From the NCBI RefSeq assembly GCF_025809055.1, contig NZ_CP075529.1:3335501-3399500 (forward strand): a DNA stretch of 64,000 bases, in the 5' to 3' direction. Shown here one piece after another: positions 1-8,382 of the stretch. The stretch is from Devosia sp. (GTDB lineage Bacteria > Pseudomonadota > Alphaproteobacteria > Rhizobiales > Devosiaceae). The translations under genes were made by a program, and so were the position numbers. Below the pieces are notes generated by a model, which was given only the letters and a program-made list of their open reading frames with translations, ran no database searches and was not told where the DNA came from. Position 1 is the first letter of the stretch. The number at the start of each line of letters is the position of its first letter.

Positions 1-59
1 TGTAAGGCTTATGAATTTTTGGAAAATGGCGGTAAGGAACCGTCCATGTTGGGCTGCGG

Positions 60-350
60 CTATTGCACCCGCTCCAATGTGCTCGGGTCGAAATACTGCA
101 TTTCCTCGCCGCCACCCGGCTTGCGCACGAAGACCTGCAGGCATTCGCCCCAGGTCCGCACATCGGTGGCGTCGACGCCGCGCTGCTTGAGCCGCATCAG
201 GTAGAATTCGTTCCGCTCGCTTTCGGAAAACTCCCCGATACTGATGCCGAACGAGATATGCGCGCCGCCGCGTCCGAGGCACAAGGGGCCGGCCATGGCC
301 GGAACCGAAGCCAGGAAAACCAGGGCCGAGGCGAGAACTAATCTGTGCAT
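60..350 (-). CDS. small secreted hypothetical protein
   Basis: A 96-residue protein of unknown function. I place the start at the ATG at 350 because it opens directly onto a signal peptide (MHRLVLASALVFLASVPAMA, probable cleavage after AMA). The ATG 11 codons upstream would put polar residues ahead of it. The mature part is short and polar with two Cys (PLCLGRG and WGECLQ) that could form a disulfide in the periplasm. It lies 22 bp downstream of the AbrB-type gene on the same strand and may be co-transcribed with it. No family recognised. Confidence 0.6.
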   Translation of the reverse strand: MHRLVLASALVFLASVPAMAGPLCLGRGGAHISFGISIGEFSESERNEFYLMRLKQRGVDATDVRTWGECLQVFVRKPGGGEEMQYFDPSTLERVQ

Positions 351-372
351 GGCGCGAACTCCGTTTGCCCCC

Positions 373-1446
373 TCATGCGTCACCTTTGTGGCGCTCCTGC
401 GACCGTTTCTCGCGCCAGCGGATCAGCACCACCACGGCCGGTATGGCAAAGCTGAGCATCAACAGGCGGATCACGTGATGGGCAGCAATGAACGCCGTAT
501 CGTAGCCCAGCGCAATCCCCAATGCGCCCATGCCTTCGAGCGCCCCGGGAGACAGGCCCAGCCAGATCTGGCCGAAAGGCATGTCGACCAGTTGCGCCAC
601 CCCCAGCGCCATCAGTGTCACGATGCCCAGCGTCATCGCCGTGGCGATCAGGCCGCCGGTCGCCGCCGCCGCGAACTCCCGTCGCGTGATGCCCAGAAAC
701 CGTGAACCGATCAGCGCCCCGGTGGCAATGAAAGTCACTGTCACCAGTTCGGGCGGCATGGCCTCGGTATAGAGCCCGCCCAGCTTCGCCCCGGTCGCTG
801 CCGCCATGGCGCCCAGAACCAGACCAGCGGGGATTTTCAACCGCTCGAAGACAAGGCCCAGGGCAACGCATCCCAGGGCCAGCAGCACCAGTTGAAGCGG
901 GCTCAAAATCGCCTGTCCGGCGCCGGCGGGCGTAAAATGCTCGATGGGCAGCACCGTGGCGCCGATGGGCACGGCTATGGTCAGCATCAGGATGCGAATG
1001 ACCTGGATGATGACGATCTGCCGCGAATTGCCGACCCCGGTCGCCGCAATGCCCATGACGAAGGACAGGTGCCCGGGAAACGAGCTGAGATAGGCGGTGC
1101 CCGGATCGAGTTTGAAGAACCGCGTCAGCATCCAGCCGGTCGCCGCCACGATGATCACCAGTTCAATGGCCAGCGCCGCCAGGCTGATCGGCCAGGTGCC
1201 GAGCAGGTTGAGGCTGTCCGGCGCCACGCTGGCGCCCATCGACATGCCGATCAACACGAAGACGACGTTGCGCAGCCCGTTCGGCATGGCCACCGGCGCC
1301 CCCGCCATGGCCGCCACGGTCACGGCCAGCGCCCCGCCCATCAGCCAGCCTGCCGGCAACCCGATCAGCATGGCGAGCCCCCCGCCGAGCGCGGAAATGG
1401 CAAGAGTGAGCAGAACGGGGAAGAGCGTCGTCAGGCTGGGCATCAC
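373..1446 (-). CDS. AbrB family membrane protein
   Basis: A 357-residue polytopic inner-membrane protein of the AbrB / putative ammonia monooxygenase regulator family (PF05145 type). This is not the Bacillus AbrB DNA-binding protein. About ten hydrophobic segments run from residue 6 to the end, arranged as two similar halves with GGxLA/LIGLPAGW-type glycine-rich turns, as in this family. The segment SPGALEGMGALGIALGYD near residue 290 is typical, with its conserved SPGGxxxM-like signature. The family's substrate is not established; transport or regulation has been suggested. The start ATG at 1446 is the first Met before the first helix. Family assignment is firm, function is not. Confidence 0.8.
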   Translation of the reverse strand: MMPSLTTLFPVLLTLAISALGGGLAMLIGLPAGWLMGGALAVTVAAMAGAPVAMPNGLRNVVFVLIGMSMGASVAPDSLNLLGTWPISLAALAIELVIIVAATGWMLTRFFKLDPGTAYLSSFPGHLSFVMGIAATGVGNSRQIVIIQVIRILMLTIAVPIGATVLPIEHFTPAGAGQAILSPLQLVLLALGCVALGLVFERLKIPAGLVLGAMAAATGAKLGGLYTEAMPPELVTVTFIATGALIGSRFLGITRREFAAAATGGLIATAMTLGIVTLMALGVAQLVDMPFGQIWLGLSPGALEGMGALGIALGYDTAFIAAHHVIRLLMLSFAIPAVVVLIRWREKRSQERHKGDA

Positions 1447-1520
1447 CCAGATGCCTTACCCCAAGTCCCTCCGGCGCAAAAGGTTGATCGACACCATCAA
1501 CATCTACGGCGCCCGTTCAG

Positions 1521-1590
1521 CCTCCCCTTGAGGGGAGGGCAAACGCAGCTTAGCCGCAGGCTTAGCGGAGCTCGGGAGGGGCTTTCTCCC
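1521..1590. repeat. palindromic intergenic repeat, family B
   Basis: A short inverted element in the gap between the AbrB-type gene and the M20 amidohydrolase gene. It starts with CCTCCCCTTGAGGGGAGG and ends with GCGGAGCTCGGGAGGGG. The middle, CGCAGCTTAGCCGCAGGCT, can form a second hairpin. Related copies lie at 42831-42899 and 62899-63045. Confidence 0.6.
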
Positions 1591-1603
1591 CTAAAGATAC
1601 ACG

Positions 1604-2773
1604 CTACCCCGCCGGCAGCGCCCGTTCCACCAGACGTACCCAATAGCTGGCGCCCACCGGAATGGCTTCGTCGTTGAAGTCATAGGTGTCGGTATGAAGC
1701 TCGGTGGAGTCGCCATTGCCGAGGAAAATATAGGCGCCGGGCCGCTCGTTGAGCATGAAGGAAAAATCCTCGCCCCCCATCGAGGGTGCGACATCGGCGT
1801 CGACCCGCTCGCCTCCGACGATTTCCCGGGCTACCTCGGCGGCAAAGGCGGTCTGGCGCTCGGAATTGACCGTCACCGGATAACCCCGCGAATAACGCAC
1901 GCTGGCTTCGGCGCCAAAACTCTGGGCAAAGCTGGGCACGAACTCGCCCAGCTTGGCCTCGATGAAATCCTGCACGGCGCCGTCAAGCGTGCGCACGGTG
2001 CCGGTGATCTTGGCGGTGCGCGAAATGACGTTGTCGGCCTCGCCCGCTTCGATCATGGTGACGCTGAGCACGGCGCTGTCCAGCGGGTCGAGATTGCGCG
2101 AGACGATGGTCTGCAGCGCCGTCACCATCTGCGCGGCGACGATGATCGGGTCGATCGTCTGCTGCGGCCGCGCCGCGTGGCCGCCCTGGCCCTCGATGTC
2201 GATATAGAAGCGGTCAGTGGCCGCCATGATGCCCCCGGCGCGAATGCCGAACGCACCGACCGGCATGCCCGGCCAGTTGTGCATTCCATAGACTTCGTCG
2301 ATGCCGACGCGCTCGAACAGGCCGTCCTCGATCATCACCTTGCCGCCGCCACCGCCCTCTTCGGCCGGCTGGAAGATCAGGGCCACGCGTCCATCGAAAT
2401 TGCGCGTCTCGGCCAGATATTTGGCAGCGCCCAGGAGCATGGCGGTATGACCGTCATGGCCGCAGGCATGCATCATGCCGGGCACGGTGGAGGCATAGTC
2501 GGCTGCCGTCTGCTCGGTCACGGGCAGGGCATCCATGTCGGCCCTGAGGCCAATGGTCCGGCCGCTGGAATTGCGCTGCCCGTTGATGATGGCGACAACC
2601 CCGGTGCGCCCCAGCCCGGTGATCACCTCGTCACAGCCAAAAGCCCGCAGCTTCTCCGCCACGATCCCCGCCGTCCGATGCACCTCGAACAGCAATTCGG
2701 GATGCGCATGAAAGTCCCGTCGCCACGCGGCGATTTCGGGCTGAAACTCGGCAATACGGTTGAGGATAGGCAT
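1604..2773 (-). CDS. M20 family amidohydrolase (hippurate hydrolase-like)
   Basis: A 389-residue cytoplasmic zinc amidohydrolase of the M20D group (hippurate hydrolase, N-acyl-amino-acid or IAA-amino-acid hydrolase). Metal-site motifs are visible: GLRADMDALPVTE near residue 95, HACGHDGHTAMLLGAA near 125, PAEEGGGGGKVMIEDG near 160 and YGMHNWPG near 185. A lid/dimerisation region follows, and MGGEDFSFML near residue 350 supplies the last ligand. The length fits the family. It most likely deacylates N-acyl amino acids or conjugates; the exact substrate cannot be read from sequence. The ATG at 2773 is the natural start. Confidence 0.9.
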   Translation of the reverse strand: MPILNRIAEFQPEIAAWRRDFHAHPELLFEVHRTAGIVAEKLRAFGCDEVITGLGRTGVVAIINGQRNSSGRTIGLRADMDALPVTEQTAADYASTVPGMMHACGHDGHTAMLLGAAKYLAETRNFDGRVALIFQPAEEGGGGGKVMIEDGLFERVGIDEVYGMHNWPGMPVGAFGIRAGGIMAATDRFYIDIEGQGGHAARPQQTIDPIIVAAQMVTALQTIVSRNLDPLDSAVLSVTMIEAGEADNVISRTAKITGTVRTLDGAVQDFIEAKLGEFVPSFAQSFGAEASVRYSRGYPVTVNSERQTAFAAEVAREIVGGERVDADVAPSMGGEDFSFMLNERPGAYIFLGNGDSTELHTDTYDFNDEAIPVGASYWVRLVERALPAG

Positions 2774-2901
2774 AAACTGTCCGAAGCAGGGGAAGTGCGC
2801 GCAGTGTCTCCGCCCGCACGCACCGCGTCAACTCCGCCCCATGCCGCAGGCCAAATTGCCCTACCTGACGCCCGGTGCTTGCTGGGAGCGCGCAACCACT
2901 C

Positions 2902-3092
2902 GATGTCATTCCCGCGAAAGCGGGAACCTCTGTTTGGTAGGCCAGCGGCTAGGCTTTCAGTTGGGATGAACGGAGGTCCCCGCTTTCGCGGGGATGACCC
3001 TGATAAAGGTGCGCCCGTGCAGTGCGTCAACTTGATCGGTCATCGCATCCTGGACTTGCGCGATGTCATTCCCGCGAAAGCGGGAACCTCTG
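2902..3092. repeat. REP-like palindromic repeats (three copies)
   Basis: Two direct copies of a unit reading TGTCATTCCCGCGAAAGCGG followed by GAACCTC sit at 2904-2930 and 3064-3090. One inverted copy (TCCCCGCTTTCGCGGGGATG) sits at about 2977-2996. Each folds into a GC hairpin around CCGCGAAAGCGG. They fill the 450-bp gap between the M20 gene and etfB; I see no gene there. Weaker relatives occur at 4917-4990 and 26251-26353. Confidence 0.75.
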
Positions 3093-3223
3093 CTCCCCCA
3101 ATTCCCGCCCCCCTCAAAACCGCTTTCCAACAATTCGCCTGCCATCGAACCGATATTCCCCTCCCGCGCCTTGCCCGTTCCCGGCCTTTTTGCCATTGAA
3201 GCGCCAACCTGACGGAGCTGCTC

Positions 3224-3982
3224 ATGAAAATCCTCGTCGCGATCAAGCGCGTGGTCGATCACAATGTCCGTATCCGGGTCCGGCCCGATGGCTCGGGCGT
3301 CGAGACCAATGGCGTGCGCATGTCGATGAACCCGTTCTGCAAGCACGCCGTCGAGGCTGCGGTGCAACTGGCCGAGGCCGGGCAGGCCGACGAGATCGTC
3401 ATCGTGTCCATCGGCCCCAAGGCCAGCAACGATGTCATCCTCACCGCCCTGGCCATGGGCGCCCATCGCGGCATTCTGATCGAAACCGACGCGGCGCTCG
3501 AAACGCTCGCCATCGCCAAACTGCTGGCCAAGGTCGTTGCGGAAGAACAGCCTGATCTGGTCCTGCTCGGCAAGCAGGCTGTCGATGACGACAGCAACCA
3601 TGTCGGCCAGATGCTGGCCGCGCTCACCGAACGGCCCCAGGCCACCTTCGCCTCGGAGATCAAGCTGTCCGGCACGGAACTCGAAGTCACCCGCGAGGTC
3701 GATTCCGGCCGCGAGACCATTGCCCTGCCGCTTCCGGCTATCGCCACTGCCGATCTGCGTCTCAACACCCCGCGCAATGCCGCGCTGCCCATGGTGATGA
3801 AGGCGCGCTCCAAGCCGCTTGCCGTGCGCCCCGCCGCCGAATTCGGTGTCGACCTCACCCCGCGCCTCCGGGTTGAAAAAGTATCCCCGCCGCCCGAACG
3901 TGTGGCAGGCTCCACGGTTGGCTCTGCCGCCGAACTTGCCGCGATCATCGTCACCGATGTCAACGCGATGGAGGCGATCTGA
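3224..3982 (+). CDS. etfB: electron transfer flavoprotein subunit beta
   Basis: A 252-residue beta subunit of the electron transfer flavoprotein. With EtfA it accepts electrons from acyl-CoA and other flavin dehydrogenases and passes them to ETF-ubiquinone oxidoreductase. It carries the AMP-binding fold of the family: MKILVAIKRVVDHNVRIR at the N-terminus, the family's conserved N-P-F-C in MSMNPFCKHAVEAAVQLAE near 38, and LLGKQAVDDDSNHVGQMLA near 115, which is close to the ETF-beta signature. It overlaps etfA by four bases (ATGA), so the subunits are translationally coupled. Confidence 0.96.
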   Translation: MKILVAIKRVVDHNVRIRVRPDGSGVETNGVRMSMNPFCKHAVEAAVQLAEAGQADEIVIVSIGPKASNDVILTALAMGAHRGILIETDAALETLAIAKLLAKVVAEEQPDLVLLGKQAVDDDSNHVGQMLAALTERPQATFASEIKLSGTELEVTREVDSGRETIALPLPAIATADLRLNTPRNAALPMVMKARSKPLAVRPAAEFGVDLTPRLRVEKVSPPPERVAGSTVGSAAELAAIIVTDVNAMEAI

Positions 3983-4905
3983 TGAGCGTCCTGGTTCTCG
4001 CCGATATCGATAACGGCGTGCTCTCGCCCGCCACGGCCCGCATCGTCAATGCCGCCAGCCAGCTTGGTCCTGTTGATCTTCTCGTGCCCGGTCCCGCCGC
4101 GGCCGCCGAAACGGCCGCCGCCATTTCCGGTGTCACAAAAGTGCTGGTCAGCGCTAACAGTCTGCTAGCGGATTCCCTGGTTGCGTTACTGTCAGAGTTG
4201 GCAGTCCGTTACCCCTATGTGGTCTCGAGCGCATCCACCCTGGGCAAGGATGTGATGCCGCGGCTCGCCGCCAGGCTCGACATCCAGCCGGTGACTGACA
4301 TTGTCACCATCGAGGGAGAAAATCGGTTTACGAGGCCCATTTACGCCGGAAACGCGCTCGAAACCGTCACCGACAGCCAGGCCCGGCATGTCCTCACCTT
4401 CCGCGCTTCCGCCTTCCGGCCCGCCGCCTCCGGCAACGCGGCGCCACTCGAAGTCATTGAAAACACGGTGCAATCCGCCGCCCGTCTGGTTGCCGCACAC
4501 CGCACCGAGAGCGATGTGCCCGATCTCTCAACGGCCCAGATCGTTGTCGGCGGTGGTGTTTCGGTCGGCTCCGCCGAAGGCTTCCAACTGATTGAAAAGC
4601 TTGGCAAAACTCTCGGCGCCGCCGTGGGTGCCACCCGCGCCGCCGTCGATGCCGGCTACGCACCCAATGACTGGCAGGTCGGCCAGACCGGCAAGATCAT
4701 CGCCCCCGATCTTTACATCGCCATCGGCATTTCCGGCGCCCTTCAGCACCTCGCCGGCATCCAGGGCGCCAAGAAAATCATCGCCATCAACACCGACGCC
4801 GAAGCGCCCATCGTCAAGATCGCCGACGTGGCGCTGATCGGCGATCTTTTTGAAATCATTCCGCAATTGACCGCAGAACTGGAAAAATCGGGCATGAAAC
4901 GGTAG
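3982..4905 (+). CDS. etfA: electron transfer flavoprotein subunit alpha
   Basis: A 307-residue FAD-binding alpha subunit. The N-terminal half is an ETF alpha/beta fold. The C-terminal FAD domain shows the signature GQTGKIIAPDLYIAIGISGA near 235-255, followed by IQGAKKIIAINTDAEAPI. Length and order match EtfA. The ATG overlaps the etfB stop, which fixes the start. It is followed by REP-like repeats rather than another gene, so the operon appears to be etfBA only. Confidence 0.96.
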   Translation: MSVLVLADIDNGVLSPATARIVNAASQLGPVDLLVPGPAAAAETAAAISGVTKVLVSANSLLADSLVALLSELAVRYPYVVSSASTLGKDVMPRLAARLDIQPVTDIVTIEGENRFTRPIYAGNALETVTDSQARHVLTFRASAFRPAASGNAAPLEVIENTVQSAARLVAAHRTESDVPDLSTAQIVVGGGVSVGSAEGFQLIEKLGKTLGAAVGATRAAVDAGYAPNDWQVGQTGKIIAPDLYIAIGISGALQHLAGIQGAKKIIAINTDAEAPIVKIADVALIGDLFEIIPQLTAELEKSGMKR

Positions 4906-4916
4906 CCAACCTCTCT

Positions 4917-4990
4917 CGATGTCACCCCGGCGAAGGCCGGGGTCCATCCTGAGATGTCACCTTGTCTCCCGGCCTTCGCTGCGATGACAT
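4917..4990. repeat. REP-like inverted repeat pair
   Basis: GATGTCACCCCGGCGAAGGC at 4919-4938 begins a GC hairpin. A degenerate inverted copy (CCCGGCCTTCGCTGCGATGA) lies at 4969-4988. It belongs to the same general family as the copies at 2902-3092. It occupies most of the etfA-aminotransferase gap. Confidence 0.6.
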
Positions 4991-5075
4991 GAACCGGCTG
5001 CCGAGGTCGTACTTCCAATTGCAAAAATCCCCTGCCGTCCTATAAAGACGGCGCCTTCCCACCGGACCTCCGACA

Positions 5076-6260
5076 ATGTTCGAAAACCTGACCAAGGCCC
5101 CTGGCGACAAGATTCTGGCGCTCATGGGGGAATATGCTGCCGACTCCCGCCCCACCAAGATCGACCTCGGTGTCGGTGTCTATAAGGACGAGAAAGGCGT
5201 CACCCCGGTGATGTCCTCGGTCCGCAAGGCCGAAGAGCGCATACTTTCGAACGAAAAAACAAAGACTTATCTCGGCATCGCCGGCAACAAGGGCTATGGC
5301 GCCGCTGTGCTCGACCTGGTGTTGGCCGATAGTGTCGACCGCGCCCGCGTGCGCATCGCCCAGGCCCCGGGCGGCACCGGTTCGCTCTGGGTGCTGATGC
5401 AGCTCATCAACCGGGCCCGGCCCGGTGCGACCGTCCATGTCTCCGATCCGACCTGGGCAAACCACAATCCGATCGCGATTGGCGCGGGCCTCAAGGTCGC
5501 GACCTATCCCTATTTCGACCCGGAGACCCGGGGTGTAAAATTCGAGCAAATGCTTGCAGCGCTTGATCAATTGGGCGCCGGTGATGTCGTGCTTCTGCAC
5601 GGCTGCTGCCACAATCCGACGGGTGCGAACCTCAGCGATGCGCAGTGGGATCAGGTCGCCAGGAGCCTCGCCCGCACCGGCGCGCTGCCCTTCATCGATC
5701 TGGCCTATCTCGGTTTCGGCGATGGCATCGAGGCCGATGCCTATGGCACCCGCAAGATTCTATCCTCGGTCCCCGAAGCTCTGATAGCATTCTCGGGCTC
5801 GAAGAATTTCGGCCTTTATCGCGAACGTGTCGGCGCCGCCATCCTGGTCGCCCGCACCGCCGAGGAAGCCGAAGTCACCAATTCGCAGCTGCTCAACATC
5901 ATTCGCGGCGCCTATTCCCAGCCCCCCGACCATGGCGCGGAGATCATCCGCACCATCCTCGAGGACGCGAGCTTGCGCGCCGAGTGGGAAGAGGAGCTTG
6001 GAATCATGCGTAACCGTATGATTTCATTGCGTAAAAAGTTGTCGGAGGCCATTCGCGAGCGGTCCAATTCCACCGATTTTGACTTTGTGGCCGATCACCG
6101 GGGCATGTTTTCCCTGCTCGGTCTCAGCAATGATGCGGTCGAACATCTCAAAGCCGCAAACGGGGTCTATATGACCGGGGATAGCCGCATCAATGTCGCC
6201 GGTATTCCCGAAGATCGCGTCGGCGATCTGGCGGAAGCGTTTTTGAGCGCCGTTCGCTGA
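5076..6260 (+). CDS. aromatic amino acid / aspartate aminotransferase
   Basis: A 394-residue PLP-dependent class I aminotransferase of the Ia subgroup (TyrB/AspC type). It transfers amino groups between aspartate or aromatic amino acids and 2-oxo acids. Seen in sequence: PGGTGSLWVLMQL near 108, DPTWANHNPI near 130, HGCCHNPTGANLSDAQW near 180 with the substrate-site Asn-Pro-Thr-Gly, and SGSKNFGLYRERVGA near 240 carrying the PLP lysine. The last motif is diagnostic for the Ia subgroup. Whether it prefers aromatic substrates or aspartate cannot be decided by eye. The ATG at 5076 fits the family N-terminus (MFENLTKAPGDKIL). Confidence 0.93.
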   Translation: MFENLTKAPGDKILALMGEYAADSRPTKIDLGVGVYKDEKGVTPVMSSVRKAEERILSNEKTKTYLGIAGNKGYGAAVLDLVLADSVDRARVRIAQAPGGTGSLWVLMQLINRARPGATVHVSDPTWANHNPIAIGAGLKVATYPYFDPETRGVKFEQMLAALDQLGAGDVVLLHGCCHNPTGANLSDAQWDQVARSLARTGALPFIDLAYLGFGDGIEADAYGTRKILSSVPEALIAFSGSKNFGLYRERVGAAILVARTAEEAEVTNSQLLNIIRGAYSQPPDHGAEIIRTILEDASLRAEWEEELGIMRNRMISLRKKLSEAIRERSNSTDFDFVADHRGMFSLLGLSNDAVEHLKAANGVYMTGDSRINVAGIPEDRVGDLAEAFLSAVR

Positions 6261-6314
6261 TCGCACGCCTTGCGGCCCCGCGCCGCCATGGCTACATCTG
6301 GATAAACGGTCCGC

Positions 6315-6366
6315 TGAAAGCGTTTCCAGCAAATGTGCACCGCGATTTTGCGGTTCGGAAACGCGA
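6315..6366. repeat. palindromic element with nested hairpins
   Basis: An outer stem GCGTTTCC (6320-6327) pairs with GGAAACGC (6357-6364). An inner stem ACCGC (6339-6343) pairs with GCGGT (6350-6354). It sits just upstream of the transaldolase gene. Elements with this GCGTTTCC...GGAAACGC frame are familiar from Rhizobiales intergenic regions. It could act as a terminator for the aminotransferase gene or be a mobile-type repeat. Confidence 0.5.
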
Positions 6367-6386
6367 CAAGTTACTAGGAGGGAACG

Positions 6387-7040
6387 ATGAAGTTCTTCGT
6401 CGACACTGCAGACACCGCCGCCATCAAGGAACTCAACGACGCTGGTCTCATCAACGGCGTGACCACCAATCCGTCGCTGATCGCCAAGTCCGGCCGTGAC
6501 TTCAAGGAAGTCATCAAGGAAATCTGTGCCATCACGCCCGATCCGGTCTCGGCCGAAGTCGCGAGCCTTGAATATGACGGCATGGTCGCCGAAGGCGAGC
6601 ACCTGGCCAAGATCGCCAAGAATGTCGTCATCAAGCTGCCGCTGACGCTCAATGGCCTCAAGGCCACCAAGTACTTCAAGGACAAGGGTATTCCGACCAA
6701 CGTTACCCTGTGCTTCTCGGCCAATCAGGCCCTGCTCGCCGCCAAGGCCGGCGCGACCTATATCTCGCCCTTTATCGGCCGCCTCGACGATATCAATCTC
6801 GATGGCATGGAGCTGATCGAGAACATCCGTCAGATCTACGACAACTACCAGTTCGAAACCCAGATCCTGGCCGCTTCGATCCGCTCGCCCAACCACGTCA
6901 CCCAGGCCGCCCTGGCCGGTGCCGATGTGGCCACCATCCCGCCCGACGTGATCAAGAAGCTGGCCAGCCACCCGCTGACCGACAAGGGCATCGAAGGCTT
7001 CCTCAAGGATTGGGCCGGCACTGGCCAGTCGATCCTTTAG
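6387..7040 (+). CDS. tal: small transaldolase (TalC / fructose-6-phosphate aldolase family)
   Basis: A 217-residue short-type transaldolase. It moves a dihydroxyacetone unit between sugar phosphates in the non-oxidative pentose phosphate pathway. It opens with MKFFVDTADTAAIKELND, has the NGVTTNPSLIAKSG motif near 28, the Schiff-base lysine in VVIKLPLT near 85, and ISPFIGRLDDI near 125. The length matches the decameric TalC/FSA subfamily rather than the 320-residue TalB type. A strong ribosome-binding site (AGGAGG) precedes the ATG. Confidence 0.94.
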   Translation: MKFFVDTADTAAIKELNDAGLINGVTTNPSLIAKSGRDFKEVIKEICAITPDPVSAEVASLEYDGMVAEGEHLAKIAKNVVIKLPLTLNGLKATKYFKDKGIPTNVTLCFSANQALLAAKAGATYISPFIGRLDDINLDGMELIENIRQIYDNYQFETQILAASIRSPNHVTQAALAGADVATIPPDVIKKLASHPLTDKGIEGFLKDWAGTGQSIL

Positions 7041-7051
7041 GGTCCATGCTC

Positions 7052-7178
7052 TTCCTTCTCCCCTTGTGGGAGAAGGTGGCGCGAAGCGCCGGATGAGGGG
7101 CGCTGCGTGAAATCGGGAGACCCCTCACCCGTCTCGGCCTCCGGCCGATCCACCCTGTCCCACAAGGGGAGAGGGGCC
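7052..7178. repeat. palindromic repeat pair, family A
   Basis: CTTCTCCCCTTGTGGGAGAA at 7055-7074 continues with GGTGGCGCGAAGCGCCGGATGAGGGG to 7100. A degenerate inverted copy lies at about 7120-7177, ending CCCACAAGGGGAGAGGGG. The pair fills the gap between the transaldolase gene and the mrp-type gene. The same unit occurs inside ileS (45556-45600) and in the gaps at 43907-44064, 47154-47345 and 51087-51215. Confidence 0.75.
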
Positions 7179-7202
7179 GGCCGCTGACGAGGGAAAAGAC
7201 CC

Positions 7203-8261
7203 ATGGCCGATACCGACCTCGCATCGCAGATCAAAGCCGCGCTCGTTGACGTCGAAATCCCCGGCGGAGCCGATCTCGCTGGTTATGCAGGGCTCTCCGA
7301 GATCATCGTCACGCCTGGCGCCGTGGCCTTTGCCATTTCGGTGGCGCCCGGCATGGAGGCTGCCTTCGGCCCGGCCCGCGACGCCGCAAAAGCGGTGGCG
7401 GAACGCCTTGGTGGTGCGCGCAAGGTCATGGTCTCGCTGACCGCCGAGAAAACCAACACGCCCAAGTTCAGCCACGGCAAGGCAACGCCGCCGGGCAAGA
7501 CCCGCGTTCCGGGCATCAAGCGCATCATCGCGGTGGGGTCCGGCAAGGGCGGGGTCGGCAAGTCCACCACTTCGGTCAATCTCGCGCTGTCGCTGGCCAG
7601 CGAAGGCCTCAAGGTCGGTATTCTCGATGCCGATCTCTACGGGCCTTCGGTGCCAAAACTGCTGGGCCTCGAAGGCCGGCCCGCCATGCGGGACGACGGC
7701 ATTTTCACCCCGCATGAGGCGTTCGGGCTGAAGGTCATCTCGATCGGCTCCATGCTTGTGCCCGGCCAGGCGGTGGTCTGGCGCGGCCCCATGGCGACCT
7801 CGGCCCTGCGCCAATTGTTGCGCGAAACCGCATGGGGCGATCTCGACGCGCTGGTGATCGACCTGCCGCCGGGCACGGGTGACATCCACATCGCATTGTT
7901 TCAGCAAACCATTGTCGAAGGCGTGGTCATCGTCTCGACGCCGCAGGACCTGGCGCTCATCGATGCCCAGAAGGCGGTGGATATGCTGCGCCGCATGTCT
8001 GTGCCGGTCCTCGGCCTCGTCGAAAACATGAGCTATTTCATCGCCCCCGATACCGGCAACCGCTACGATATTTTCGGCAGCGGCGGCGCCGAAAGGGCCG
8101 CCGGCCGGCTGGACATTCCATTCCTGGGCGCCATCCCGCTGGTCATGTCCATTCGCGAAAATTCCGACGCCGGTGTGCCCCCGGTCGCTGCTATGCCCGA
8201 GGGCGCGGAGGCGCAGGCCTATCGCCTCATCGCCCGGCGGCTGATTTCCAGCGTGCCGTGA
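7203..8261 (+). CDS. Mrp/NBP35-family iron-sulfur carrier ATPase
   Basis: A 352-residue P-loop protein of the Mrp/ApbC family, which carries and delivers Fe-S clusters to apoproteins. Residues 1-95 form a shortened DUF59/MIP18-like domain. The deviant Walker A loop GSGKGGVGKSTTSVNLA is near 116, the switch region DADLYGPSVPKLLG near 145, and DLPPGTGDIHIA near 222. The usual C-terminal CxxC is absent: the equivalent stretch reads ENMSYFIAPDTGNRYDIFG. I believe this form is common among alphaproteobacterial members, but cannot check here. The gene name (mrp or apbC) varies between genomes. Confidence 0.92.
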   Translation: MADTDLASQIKAALVDVEIPGGADLAGYAGLSEIIVTPGAVAFAISVAPGMEAAFGPARDAAKAVAERLGGARKVMVSLTAEKTNTPKFSHGKATPPGKTRVPGIKRIIAVGSGKGGVGKSTTSVNLALSLASEGLKVGILDADLYGPSVPKLLGLEGRPAMRDDGIFTPHEAFGLKVISIGSMLVPGQAVVWRGPMATSALRQLLRETAWGDLDALVIDLPPGTGDIHIALFQQTIVEGVVIVSTPQDLALIDAQKAVDMLRRMSVPVLGLVENMSYFIAPDTGNRYDIFGSGGAERAAGRLDIPFLGAIPLVMSIRENSDAGVPPVAAMPEGAEAQAYRLIARRLISSVP

Positions 8262-8294
8262 CGACCCGGTTCGGGCCACGTGCTTTCGCCATTT

Positions 8295-8318
8295 AAATCG
8301 ATTGCGGAAATCGATTGC
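8295..8318. promoter_or_regulatory. two tandem LacI-family operator candidates
   Basis: AAATCGATTGC occurs twice in direct repeat at 8295-8305 and 8308-8318, 13 bp apart. Each contains AATCGATT, which fits the AAnCGnTT core of LacI-family sites. They lie 65-88 bp ahead of the beta-glucosidase start, where sugar-responsive repressors usually bind. No lacI-type gene is in the window. Confidence 0.4.
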
Positions 8319-8382
8319 ATCGCTTCCCGCCCAGATGGTATTCCGCTTGCCCACAAGGGTGCAAAGCCCGTCTGGAGGGACC

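Noticed and set aside
2902..3092. Possible CRISPR array because of two identical 30-bp repeats
   Set aside because: Only two direct copies about 160 bp apart, with an inverted copy between them and hairpin symmetry across the unit. There are no regular spacers and no cas genes.
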